64,000 nucleotides of DNA from DATCMH01 sp036563505 (GTDB lineage: Bacteria > Pseudomonadota > Alphaproteobacteria > Rhizobiales > Beijerinckiaceae), in NCBI GenBank assembly GCA_036563505.1, contig DATCMH010000021.1, forward strand, positions 6,037 through 70,036, written 5' to 3'. The position numbers and the translations under genes were made by a program. Under the pieces are notes generated by a model. It had not been told where the DNA came from, searched no databases, and was given only the letters and a program-made list of their open reading frames with translations. Numbering within the stretch: position 1 is the first letter of the stretch; each line of letters opens with the position of its first letter. This document shows positions 1 to 8,303 of the stretch, in pieces.

Positions 1-199
1 CGAGCCGGCCGGTCAAGGCGAGTTCGCAGCCCGTGAGGCCCTCGCGAATGCGCCCGCGGCACTCGAGCTCGACCCGGTGCCGCTGCCCGTAGTCGAAGCC
101 CATGGTCTCCACCTCGGCGAAGCGGGCGAGGGCCCAGCCGAGGCAGGTGGTCGAGTCCTGCCCGCCGGAGAACAGCACGAGGGCGCGGCTGTCATTCAT
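1..199 (-). CDS. queC: 7-cyano-7-deazaguanine synthase QueC, 5' part only
   Basis: Only the first 66 codons are inside the window; the rest lies to the left. The reading frame from the ATG at 199 begins MNDSRALVLFSGGQDSTTC, which holds the SGGxDS PP-loop (ATP pyrophosphatase) signature near residues 11-16. QueC converts 7-carboxy-7-deazaguanine to preQ0 with ATP and ammonia in the cytoplasm, a step of queuosine synthesis. GluQ at 12347-13285, which adds glutamate to queuosine in tRNA-Asp, is consistent with a complete Q pathway in this organism. The call rests on the N-terminal motif and the following GFDYGQRHRVEL segment, both typical of QueC. Confidence 0.88.
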   Translation of the reverse strand, partial: MNDSRALVLFSGGQDSTTCLGWALARFAEVETMGFDYGQRHRVELECRGRIREGLTGCELALTGRL

Positions 200-263
200 A
201 GGCTGCCTTGTCACCATCTCTGCGCAGTATTACAATTCTGCAGACGTAATACCGGAGGTGATT

Positions 264-503
264 TTGGGTACGCGGGTCACCATCAAGGGTCAAGTCACCA
301 TCCCGAAGGCGGTGCGCGAGGCTGCTGGCATCCAGCCCGGCGACGAGGTGGAGTTCGAGTTTCGGGCCGGCCAGATCACGCTGAAGCGAAGTCAGCGCGC
401 CGAGCGCCTCGACCGCTGGGTCGAGCGCATCTGGCACGATCCGCCGATCAAAGGCGTCAGCACCGACGAGATCATGAACCTGACGCGCGGCGAGGACCGG
501 TGA
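264..503 (+). CDS. AbrB/MazE-family antitoxin (VapB-like)
   Basis: A 79-residue protein with the swapped-hairpin AbrB fold signature at its N-terminus (RVTIKGQVTIPKAVREAAGI, then PGDEVEFE). Such proteins bind the toxin/antitoxin promoter and neutralise a PIN toxin. I chose a TTG start at 264 because GGAGG lies at 254-258, five bases upstream, and the conserved domain starts immediately after. A GTG at 258 is possible but would overlap the ribosome site. The C-terminal part (GVSTDEIMNLTRGEDR) resembles the toxin-binding tail of related antitoxins. The stop codon overlaps the start of the downstream PIN gene, so the two are translationally coupled. The start lies only about 65 bases from the divergent queC start. 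Confidence 0.85.
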   Translation: MGTRVTIKGQVTIPKAVREAAGIQPGDEVEFEFRAGQITLKRSQRAERLDRWVERIWHDPPIKGVSTDEIMNLTRGEDR

Positions 504-904
504 CGTCCTTCGTCGATTCCAACGTGCTCATCGACATCTTCTCGCGCGACCCACGCTGGAGCATCTGGTCCCGCGATCGCCTGCTCGCGGCCGAGGAGCC
601 GCTCCTGATCAACGGCATCGTCTACGCGGAGGTCTCGATCGGCTTCGAGGACCGCGAGCGTCTGGACCATGTCCTGGAGGAAGCCGGCATCGTGCTCCTT
701 GACGTGCCGCGTACCGCCTTGTTCGCGGCCGGCAAGGCTTTCCGCGCTTACCGACGGGGATCAGCGGGACGCGCCGCGATCCTTCCCAATTTCCTGATCG
801 GGGCGCACGCGTCTGAACTGCGGGCAACCTTGATCACCCGCGACCCGGCGCGCTTTCGAACCTATTTTCCGGAGCTCAAGCTGATTACGCCCGAAGCGAC
901 CTGA
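500..904 (+). CDS. PIN-domain toxin, VapC-like, with an Asp-to-Asn change in the active site
   Basis: A 134-residue PIN-domain protein, in the normal size range for VapC ribonucleases. The GTG start at 500 overlaps the antitoxin TGA (GTGA). Visible acidic residues are D6 (FVDSNVLID), E44 (YAEVS) and D115 (LITRD). The usual LPDFLIGAHA motif reads LPNFLIGAHA here (N97, codon AAT), so one metal-coordinating Asp appears replaced by Asn through a single G-to-A change. In the family these acidic residues hold Mg2+/Mn2+ for RNA cleavage. Activity may therefore be weakened or lost while the module is kept. The family call is secure; the catalytic state is inference. Confidence 0.86.
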   Translation: MTSFVDSNVLIDIFSRDPRWSIWSRDRLLAAEEPLLINGIVYAEVSIGFEDRERLDHVLEEAGIVLLDVPRTALFAAGKAFRAYRRGSAGRAAILPNFLIGAHASELRATLITRDPARFRTYFPELKLITPEAT

Positions 905-955
905 CGTGAGCGAGGGCGGCCCGTGAGGCGGTCAGAACGATGTTGGCTGGCCGCC

Positions 956-1900
<945 letters not shown>

Positions 1901-2010
1901 GAGGCGTGCCGGATGGACGAACGAGAGGGGCCGGACGCGGCCGCGCTCCGGGCCACCCGCGGGCGGGTCTTTAGCAGCCTCGGGAAACCGTCACAATACG
2001 GCGCCGGGCG

Positions 2011-2520
2011 TTACGGCGCGGCGTATCCCAAGACGCCCGCCTCGCCCGCCGGCCGCGCGGCGTTCGAAGCAACGATGAAGCTAGCGAAATCATCCATGCT
2101 CTGGGCGGCGAGGCGGCGCAGGGCCTCCCTGTCGAGGCCGTCCCAAGGGTCGCTGCTGGCCGCGCGCACGGGCAGCGTTCCGGTCACGCGCTTGGCGCGG
2201 CGCTTGCCCTCATCGAACACGTCCCAAACAACGGCGAGAGCCGTTCCGCCGTCGTCGGTGGCCTGAGCACTGAGGTAACCCTTGACGCGGTAGCGCGCTT
2301 GGGCTTGCGCGCCGACGAGCTCGACCTTGCGGCTCGCGGCGGCGCTCTGCAACTCGCCCGACAGCGCCGTCTGCACAGCGTCCGGCGCGCCTTCGATGCT
2401 TTCGACCGCGATCGGCACGCCCGCGGGCGTGCCGCCGGCGAGACCGCCGGGGCCGCCGGTCTGGCAGGCGGCGAGCGTAAGCGAAGCGGCGGCCGCGAGG
2501 CAGCGAAGCGTGACGGTCAT
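2011..2520 (-). CDS. Putative outer-membrane lipoprotein, unknown function
   Basis: A 169-residue protein that starts MTVTLRCLAAAASLTLAAC, a short lipoprotein signal peptide with a LAAC lipobox (Cys at residue 19). The mature part has no motif I recognise; a central stretch (ARYRVKGYLSAQATDDGGTALAVVWDVFDE) suggests a beta-rich domain like those of small envelope lipoproteins. I chose the ATG at 2520 because it begins directly with the signal peptide; a longer reading upstream is low-complexity and Arg-rich. It lies downstream of the M24 gene in the same direction, about 160 bases away. Function not assigned. Confidence 0.75.
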   Translation of the reverse strand: MTVTLRCLAAAASLTLAACQTGGPGGLAGGTPAGVPIAVESIEGAPDAVQTALSGELQSAAASRKVELVGAQAQARYRVKGYLSAQATDDGGTALAVVWDVFDEGKRRAKRVTGTLPVRAASSDPWDGLDREALRRLAAQSMDDFASFIVASNAARPAGEAGVLGYAAP

Positions 2521-2681
2521 GACGCGTTCCCCGCCCGATCGTTTCGGCGTCGGGCCTTTGCCGTTCCGTCTTAGATCGGCGCGGCGCACCGGTCGAGGGA
2601 GGGGCCGCCGCGGTCCACGGGCGATGGCTATGGCGAAGAGGCGCGCCGTAAAACGGGTCTCGACGCTCGCGGCGTCTCGCC

Positions 2682-3833
2682 TCAGCGAACGACGAGCTCG
2701 AGGCTCGCCGCGTTGAGCGGCTCGGAGTCGCGCTCGGTGATGAGGGAGGTGCGCCCGAGTGTCATTGCGGTCTCGGTCTCCGAGTCCATCAGGATCATGT
2801 GGAGGAACATCACCATGCCGGGCTGGAGCACCCAAGGATTGGCCTCGTAGAACATCGGCCAGTCCATCCAGGAAGGCGTGAACTTGGCGCTGAGGGAGTA
2901 GCCGCAGGCGTTGAGGCGATGGCTCGCGAGCCCGTGCTCGTCGAGGGTGTGGGCATGGGCCGCGAAGACGTCGCCGGCCGTCCGTCCAGGCTTGAGCTCG
3001 GCTTCGCAGGCGAGCAGCGCGTCCCGGGCGGCCTGATGGTAGGAGAGGTGGAGGGGCCGGGGTTCGCCGATCACGACGGTTCGCATGATCGCCGCGTGGT
3101 AGCGGCGGTACGCACCGGCGAACTCAAGGGTGATCTGGTCGTTCGCGTCGAGGGCGCGCCGCCCGGCCTTGTAGCGGCAGAGCAAGGCATCGCCGCTCGA
3201 GCCGATGATGAACTCGTTCGCGGGATAGTCACCCCCGCCCGCGAACACGGCGCCCTGCTGCGCGGCGAGGATCGCGCCCTCGTCCGCACCGGGGCGGATC
3301 AACTCGATCGCCGCCCGGTCCGCCGCGTCGGAGAGCGCCGCCGCTTGCCGGACATGGGCGATCTCCTCCTCCGACTTGATTGCCCGCAAGCGCGTGACCA
3401 GCGTCGAGGCGTCGACGAGGTCGGCCACGCCGGCGAAGGCGGCGTCGAGCTTCTTGCCGTTCGCCGCGACGAGGCCGTAGCTCTCGTACTCCACTCCGAG
3501 GCGCTTGCCTTGCAAGCCGAGGTCGCGGGCGAGCACGAGGAGGTCGCGCGCCGGGTTCGCGTCCGCCGCGTCCTTCCAGATCCGGATGTCTTCGAGCGTC
3601 GAGGTGCGCTGCGCTTGGCGCAGGTCCGCGGAGCGCGTCAGCAGCGCCACGCGCCCGTCCGCCGTGACGACGAGGCTCTGGAAGAAGCAAAAGCCGAACG
3701 TGTCGTAGCCCGTGAGCCAGTACATCGATTCCTGCTGGAACAGGAGCAAGCCGTCGAGGCGAGCGTCCGCCATGGCGGCGAGGAGCGCGCGTTTCCGGCG
3801 GTCGAACTCGGGCGGCGTGAAGTGGAGGGCCAT
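2682..3833 (-). CDS. M24-fold (Xaa-Pro peptidase/creatinase/ectoine hydrolase-like) protein without the usual metal ligands
   Basis: A 383-residue protein with the two-domain creatinase/prolidase layout: an N-terminal creatinase_N domain (about 10-140) and a C-terminal pita-bread domain (about 150-370). Metal-dependent M24 peptidases have two Asp in a motif like LVDxGxxYxxYxxDxxRT. Here the equivalent reads LEFAGAYRRYHAAIMRT, with Glu and Ala at those positions, and the usual HxxGH site reads NACGYSLSA. The protein therefore looks like the metal-free branch that includes creatinase and ectoine hydrolase (DoeA), which cut C-N bonds in small molecules rather than X-Pro peptides. The substrate cannot be named from sequence; no ectoine genes are nearby. 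Confidence 0.75.
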   Translation of the reverse strand: MALHFTPPEFDRRKRALLAAMADARLDGLLLFQQESMYWLTGYDTFGFCFFQSLVVTADGRVALLTRSADLRQAQRTSTLEDIRIWKDAADANPARDLLVLARDLGLQGKRLGVEYESYGLVAANGKKLDAAFAGVADLVDASTLVTRLRAIKSEEEIAHVRQAAALSDAADRAAIELIRPGADEGAILAAQQGAVFAGGGDYPANEFIIGSSGDALLCRYKAGRRALDANDQITLEFAGAYRRYHAAIMRTVVIGEPRPLHLSYHQAARDALLACEAELKPGRTAGDVFAAHAHTLDEHGLASHRLNACGYSLSAKFTPSWMDWPMFYEANPWVLQPGMVMFLHMILMDSETETAMTLGRTSLITERDSEPLNAASLELVVR

Positions 3834-3934
3834 GGCGATCTCGATGCGGGGAGGGCCGAAATGTTGAAGCGGCGGTTGGCCGAGGGGTCAAGCCGCCGAG
3901 CACGGGAGCCCGCGGAAGAGAACTCGCCTCCGCT

Positions 3935-4050
3935 GTCATTCCGGGGCGCCGCAGGCGAGCCCGGAATCCATGACTAGGCCGCGTCCTGCTCTCAGCCGCT
4001 CACCCGGTCATGGGTTCCGGGCTCTCGGCTACGCCGAGCCCCGGAATGAC
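3935..4050. repeat. REP-like composite inverted repeat, copy 1
   Basis: The gap 3834-4150 between the M24 gene and uvrC holds no gene. Its core is an inverted repeat of about 115 bases. The outer arms are TCATTCCGGGGC and GCCCCGGAATGA; the inner arms are GAGCCCGGAATCCATGA and TCATGGGTTCCGGGCTC. A second copy with the same arms and spacing lies at 37949-38067. Short, palindromic and intergenic, it fits a REP/MITE-like element. No transposase is near either copy. Confidence 0.8.
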
Positions 4051-4150
4051 AGGCTTACGTTCTCCAATGCCGGCACTGCGTCCTCTTCCTCGAGGTCCTG
4101 CGACCGCGCTCGCTCTTCCCCTCGGAATCAGCGATTCCTAACTAGCTCCC

Positions 4151-6331
4151 ATGAGTCGCACCCCCGCCAATGACGTCCCACCCGACATCCTCGACGATCA
4201 GGACGAGGATGCCGTCCTCGTCGAGGACGGGTCGAGCGTCGAGTTCGACCTCGAGGCGACGCCGGATTCGATCCGGGCCGGCACGGAGATCATCCGCCAT
4301 TTCTGGCAGACCCTGCCCTCGGGGCCGGGCGTCTACCGCATGTTCGACGCCAAGGGCGACGTTCTCTACGTCGGCAAGGCGAAGAACCTGAAGGCCCGCG
4401 TCGGCTCCTACGCCCGCGGCCAGGCGCATTCAAACCGCATTGCCCGGATGATCGGGCACACCGCCTCGATGGAATTCGTCACCACCGCGACGGAGACGGA
4501 GGCGCTGCTGCTCGAGACGAACCTCATCAAGCAGCTCAAGCCCCGCTACAACGTGCTGCTGCGGGATGACAAATCGCTTCCCTACATCCTGCTCACCGCC
4601 GACACAGAGGCGCCCCAGATCGTCAAGCACCGGGGCGGACGCAACCGCAAGGGCGACTATTACGGGCCTTTCGCGAGCGTCTGGGCCGTCAACCGCACGG
4701 TGAACGCCCTCCAGCGCGCCTTCCTGCTGCGCTCCTGCAACGACAGCTACTACGAGAACCGCACGCGGCCCTGTCTCCTGTTCCAGATCAAGCGCTGCTC
4801 GGGGCCCTGCACCAAGGAGATCCCCCTCGACGAGTACGGCAAGCTCGCGGCGGAAGCGCGCGCTTTCCTCGCGGGCAAGTCGAACGCCGTGAAGGAGCGC
4901 ATCACGCAGGAGATGCAGGCCGCAGCCGAGGAGCTCGAGTTCGAGCGGGCCGCGCGCTACCGCGACCGCCTCGCCGCGCTCTCCGCTATTCAGGGCGTGC
5001 AGGGGGTGAACACCCAGTCCGTCGAGGAAGCGGACGTCTTCGCCATCGATGAGCAGGCCGGCCAGTTCTGCATCGAGGTGTTCTTCTTCCGCTCGTTCCA
5101 GAACTGGGGCAACCGGGCCTATTTCCCGAAGGCCGACAAGTCGATGTCGAAGGAGGAGGTGCTCGGCGCCTTCATCGCCCAGTTCTACGACGACAAGCCG
5201 GCCCCGCGCACGGTGCTCCTCTCGCACGATATCGAGGACGCGGAGCTCCTGGCCGCCGCCCTCTCGACGCGAACCGAGAACCGGGTCGAGATCCACGTCG
5301 CCAAGCGGGGCGAGCGGCGGCAGATCATCGAGTACGCCCTGCGCAACGCCAAGGAAGCGCTTGGCCGGCGCCTCGCCGACACGGCGAGCCAGGGCAAGCT
5401 CCTGGTGTCGCTCGCGCAAGCGCTCGGATTGGAGAAGGCCCCGCGTCGCGTCGAGGTCTATGACAACTCCCACATCATGGGCACGAACGCGGTGGGCGCG
5501 ATGGTCGTCGCGGGCGTCAACGGCTTCATGAAGCAGCACTACCGCACCTTCAACATGGCCTCCGACGCCTTCAAACCAGGCGACGACTTCGGCATGATGC
5601 GCGAGATGCTGCGCCGGAGGTTCGCGCGGCTCGTGAAGGAAGCGCCGCGGCCGGGCATGAACCCTCCCCCCTCTGCGGGGGAGGGTGCCTCGCGAAGCGA
5701 GGCGGGAGAGGGGTCGCGTGCCGAAGGCGCGCACGGCGAAGCCGACGAGAGCCGTTTCGCTTCGCGAGCGCCCGTGCCGGGCGCACCCCCTCTCCCAACC
5801 CCCGCTGACGCGGGGGCCACCCTCCCCCTCCAGGGGGGAGGGGAGGGCACGCACGATGATTACGACCCCGACGCGTTCCCCACCTGGCCCGACCTCGTCC
5901 TCATCGACGGCGGCAAGGGCCAGGTCGAGGCGGCGCGCTCCGCGATGGCGGAGGTCGGGGTCACGGACGTGCCGGTGATCGGCGTTGCCAAAGGGCGCGA
6001 CCGCGAGGCGGGGCGGGAGACCTTCGTCGCCCCCGGGCGGCCGCCCTTCAAGCTGCCGATGCGGGACCCGGCGCTCTACTTCATCCAGCGCCTGCGCGAC
6101 GAGGCGCACCGCTTCGCCATCGGCGCCCATCGCGCCAAGCGCAAGCGCGAGATGCGCCAGAACCCGCTCGACGAGATCGCCGGCATCGGCCCGTCGCGCA
6201 AACGCGCGCTCCTCCATCATTTCGGGACCGTGAAGGCGATCCAGCGCGCCGCGCTGGAGGACCTGATGAAGGCGCCCGGCGTCAACGCCGCGACCGCGCG
6301 GGCGATCTACGATCACTTTCACGACGGGTAG
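4151..6331 (+). CDS. uvrC: Excinuclease ABC subunit C, with a repeat-derived in-frame insertion
   Basis: A 726-residue UvrC, longer than the usual 610-680. UvrC makes both incisions around UvrAB-marked lesions in nucleotide excision repair. Visible in order: a Glu/Asp-rich N-terminal extension (1-45), GIY-YIG nuclease (about 56-140; GVYRMF and LYVGKAKNLKARV), a Cys-containing segment near RSCNDSYY, the UVR motif (about 255-290), the RNase H-like C-nuclease domain (VEVYDNSHIMG and VLIDGGKGQ), and C-terminal helix-hairpin-helix (DEIAGIGPSRKRALL). Between RRRFARLVKE and FPTWPDLVL lies a Pro/Gly/Ala-rich insert encoded by a palindromic repeat (5661-5848) matching the intergenic repeats elsewhere in the window. 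Frame is preserved, so the protein is presumably functional. Confidence 0.96.
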   Translation: MSRTPANDVPPDILDDQDEDAVLVEDGSSVEFDLEATPDSIRAGTEIIRHFWQTLPSGPGVYRMFDAKGDVLYVGKAKNLKARVGSYARGQAHSNRIARMIGHTASMEFVTTATETEALLLETNLIKQLKPRYNVLLRDDKSLPYILLTADTEAPQIVKHRGGRNRKGDYYGPFASVWAVNRTVNALQRAFLLRSCNDSYYENRTRPCLLFQIKRCSGPCTKEIPLDEYGKLAAEARAFLAGKSNAVKERITQEMQAAAEELEFERAARYRDRLAALSAIQGVQGVNTQSVEEADVFAIDEQAGQFCIEVFFFRSFQNWGNRAYFPKADKSMSKEEVLGAFIAQFYDDKPAPRTVLLSHDIEDAELLAAALSTRTENRVEIHVAKRGERRQIIEYALRNAKEALGRRLADTASQGKLLVSLAQALGLEKAPRRVEVYDNSHIMGTNAVGAMVVAGVNGFMKQHYRTFNMASDAFKPGDDFGMMREMLRRRFARLVKEAPRPGMNPPPSAGEGASRSEAGEGSRAEGAHGEADESRFASRAPVPGAPPLPTPADAGATLPLQGGGEGTHDDYDPDAFPTWPDLVLIDGGKGQVEAARSAMAEVGVTDVPVIGVAKGRDREAGRETFVAPGRPPFKLPMRDPALYFIQRLRDEAHRFAIGAHRAKRKREMRQNPLDEIAGIGPSRKRALLHHFGTVKAIQRAALEDLMKAPGVNAATARAIYDHFHDG
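5661..5848. repeat. Palindromic repeat inserted in frame inside uvrC
   Basis: Starts with a perfect 10-base inverted repeat (ACCCTCCCCC at 5661-5670, GGGGGAGGGT at 5677-5686) and ends with a matching C-rich/G-rich block (about 5787-5848) including CCCGCTGACGCGGGG. The same building blocks occur in the non-coding repeats at 7741-8302, 11428-11690 and 17293-17590. It adds about 63 residues to UvrC without a stop or frameshift. This resembles, in principle, the coding palindromic elements known from Rickettsia; the link to that family is only analogy. Confidence 0.8.
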
Positions 6332-6412
6332 GGATCGCGGCTCTCAAGACGGCCGTTTCCGGGGTGGCCCACGGTTGACGCTTCCCTTCCACGCGTGCTC
6401 TGTCACCCCACC

Positions 6413-7009
6413 ATGAGCGTCGCGTCTCCCATGCGCCGGTCGAAGGCTCTCAACCTTCCGAACCTTCTGACCTACGGCCGGCTCGCTGCCGTTCCGGCGG
6501 TGGTGGCGCTCCTGTTCTGGCCGCGGGACGACTGGGCGCGCTGGGTGGCGCTCACGATCTTCATCCTCGCCGCCGTCACCGATTACCTCGACGGCTACTT
6601 CGCCCGGCTCTACGGGCAACAATCGGCGCTCGGGCGCATGCTCGACCCGATCGCCGACAAGCTGCTCGTCGCCGCCTGCCTCTTGATGCTGGTCTACGCG
6701 GGGACGATCGAGGGAGCTTCGGTCTGGGCCGCTCTCGTCATCCTCTGCCGCGAGATCCTGGTTTCCGGCCTTCGCGAATTCCTGGCCGAGTTGAAGGTGT
6801 CGGTGCCGGTGAGCCGTGTCGCCAAGTGGAAGACGGCGCTGCAGCTCGTGGCGGTGGGTTTCCTTATCGCCGGCCCGGCCGGCGAGCCGATCCTGGCCGG
6901 CACCACATCCATCGGGCTCACGCTGTTGTGGGCGGCAGCGCTGCTGACGCTCTACACGGGCTACGACTATCTCAAGGCGGGGATCGACCACCTGATGGAG
7001 GCTGAATGA
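6413..7009 (+). CDS. pgsA: CDP-diacylglycerol--glycerol-3-phosphate 3-phosphatidyltransferase
   Basis: A 198-residue integral membrane enzyme making phosphatidylglycerophosphate, the committed step to phosphatidylglycerol and cardiolipin. The CDP-alcohol phosphotransferase motif D-G-x2-A-R-x8-G-x3-D-x3-D is complete: D60, G61, A64, R65, G74, D78, D82. Several hydrophobic segments are visible (for example 23-36, 44-56 and 84-96). I prefer the ATG at 6413; starts at 6395 or 6431 are also open. It lies about 80 bases after uvrC, the common uvrC-pgsA order in alphaproteobacteria. Its stop overlaps the moaD start by four bases (ATGA), so pgsA-moaD-moaE is likely one transcript. Confidence 0.95.
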   Translation: MSVASPMRRSKALNLPNLLTYGRLAAVPAVVALLFWPRDDWARWVALTIFILAAVTDYLDGYFARLYGQQSALGRMLDPIADKLLVAACLLMLVYAGTIEGASVWAALVILCREILVSGLREFLAELKVSVPVSRVAKWKTALQLVAVGFLIAGPAGEPILAGTTSIGLTLLWAAALLTLYTGYDYLKAGIDHLMEAE

Positions 7010-7272
7010 GCGCGCGTCGGCTCAAGCTCGTCTACTTCGCCTGGGTGCGTGAGCGCGTCGGCCGGCCGGAGGAGGACGTCGATGTCCCTGAGGGCGTCGA
7101 CACGGTCGCCGACCTCGTCCGCTGGCTGAAGAGCCGGGGCGAGGAATACGACTATGCCTTCGAGAATGAGGGCGTGGTGCGGGCCGCGGTTGATCACCTG
7201 CACGTCAAGCCCGAGGCGAGCCTCGGCGAAGCGCGCGAGGTGGCCTTCTTCCCGCCGATGACGGGCGGATGA
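7006..7272 (+). CDS. moaD: Molybdopterin synthase small subunit MoaD
   Basis: An 88-residue ubiquitin-like sulfur carrier. It ends FFPPMTGG; the C-terminal Gly-Gly is the thiocarboxylated tail that donates sulfur to precursor Z (cPMP) in molybdopterin synthase. The N-terminal LKLVYFAWVRERVG is the usual first strand and turn. It overlaps pgsA by ATGA at its start and moaE by four bases at its end, giving tight coupling with its partner subunit. The Mo enzyme at 37314-37919 is a possible user of the cofactor. Confidence 0.95.
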   Translation: MSARRLKLVYFAWVRERVGRPEEDVDVPEGVDTVADLVRWLKSRGEEYDYAFENEGVVRAAVDHLHVKPEASLGEAREVAFFPPMTGG

Positions 7273-7724
7273 CGCCGACGATCCGCATCCAGGCGGACGA
7301 TTTCTCCGCTGCCGACGAGATCGCGGCGCTCGGGCAAGGCCGCGCCGATATCGGCGCCGTCGTGACCTTCACCGGACTATGCCGCGACGAGGGCGGCCGC
7401 TTGGCGGCCCTTGAGCTCGAGCATTATCCCGGCATGGCGGAAGCCGAGCTCGGCCGCGTCGCCGACGAGGCCGCCCGGCGGTGGCCGCTCCACGGCCTCA
7501 CCGTGATCCACCGCTACGGGCGCATTCCGCCGGGGGCCAACATCGTGCTGGTCGCGACGGCCTCCGCCCACCGCATCGCCGCCTTTGAGGCGGCCTCGTT
7601 CCTGATGGATTACCTCAAGACCCGTGCCCCGTTCTGGAAGCGCGAGCACCTAGCCGACGGCACGGTGGGCGGCTGGGTCGCGGCGACCGCAGCGGATGAT
7701 GAGCGGGCGGCAGGGTGGGGGTAG
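7269..7724 (+). CDS. moaE: Molybdopterin synthase catalytic subunit MoaE
   Basis: A 151-residue catalytic partner of MoaD, together converting cPMP to molybdopterin dithiolene in the cytoplasm. The family core is visible: GAVVTFTGLCRDE near the start, ALELEHYPGMAE, then IHRYGRIPPG, and the conserved Lys-containing active-site segment YLKTRAPFWKREH near the C-terminus. The ATG at 7269 overlaps the moaD stop. It is the last gene of the pgsA-moaD-moaE run; a repeat-filled gap follows. Length is typical (about 140-160). Confidence 0.95.
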   Translation: MTPTIRIQADDFSAADEIAALGQGRADIGAVVTFTGLCRDEGGRLAALELEHYPGMAEAELGRVADEAARRWPLHGLTVIHRYGRIPPGANIVLVATASAHRIAAFEAASFLMDYLKTRAPFWKREHLADGTVGGWVAATAADDERAAGWG

Positions 7725-7740
7725 AGGGGCCGCTAAACGG

Positions 7741-8302
7741 CACCGCTCATCCCCTCTCCCCTTGAGGGAGAGGGTGGCCCCGCGTCAGCGGGGTCAGGAG
7801 AGGGGTGCGCTGCGCCAGCAGCGCCCGGCCGCAAGGCCGAACAGGGTCTCTCCGTCCCACCTCCGTCATGGCCGGGCTCGACCCGGCCATCTCGGTCCCC
7901 AGCACCCGAGCCTTCGCGCTGAGGTTCGTGGGTCAAGCCCGCGAACGACAGGGGGTGTGTTGAGCCGTTTGGGTCTTATGCCCCACTCCCCCTCACCCTC
8001 GCTCGCGTTACTCGCTTGCTTCGCCTGCCGGTGCGCAGGCGAAGCCCTCTCCCCGCACAGCGGGGAGAGGAGACGGCGCCCGAGCCTTGAGCCATGTTCG
8101 TCGTGATCAGAAGCGGCGGTGCGCGCGTCTCCTCGCCCCGCTTGCGGGGAGAGGGTCGCGTCGGCGCACCGGCCGACGCGACGAGCGGAACGCAGTGGAG
8201 CGGGGGTGAGGGGGTGCTCTCCGAAGAGGCCCGGGCTTACGCCCAGCACCCCCTCATCCGCCTGCCTGCGGCAGGCACCTTCTCCCACGAGGGGAGAAGG
8301 TT
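7741..8302. repeat. Cluster of palindromic intergenic repeats
   Basis: The 580-base gap between moaE and purC carries no credible gene. It is a mosaic of hairpin-forming blocks: CCCTCTCC...GGAGAGGG units with GCGGGG/CCCCGC arms (7751-7816), a block ending CCGCGAACGACAGG with paired GGCCGGGCTCGACCCGGCC (7862-7957), CCTCTCCCCGCACAGCGGGGAGAGG (about 8046-8071), another at 8131-8220, and CCTTCTCCCACGAGGGGAGAAGG (8278-8300). Sister copies lie at 11428-11690 and 17293-17590, where the 95-base block at 7862-7957 appears in the opposite orientation. Several blocks could act as Rho-independent-like stops for the convergent moaE and purC transcripts. Confidence 0.85.
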
Positions 8303-8303
8303 C

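Noticed and set aside
4430..6322. 630-codon open frame on the minus strand of uvrC
   Set aside because: It mirrors uvrC codon periodicity with no recognisable domain, ribosome site or neighbour.
7696..8288. Open frames across the repeat cluster between moaE and purC
   Set aside because: They consist of hairpin arms read as Arg/Ser/Pro-rich peptides; no family resemblance.
7741..8302. Possible CRISPR array because of repeated hairpin units
   Set aside because: Units differ in length and sequence, are not regularly spaced and have no cas genes; they are REP-like palindromes.
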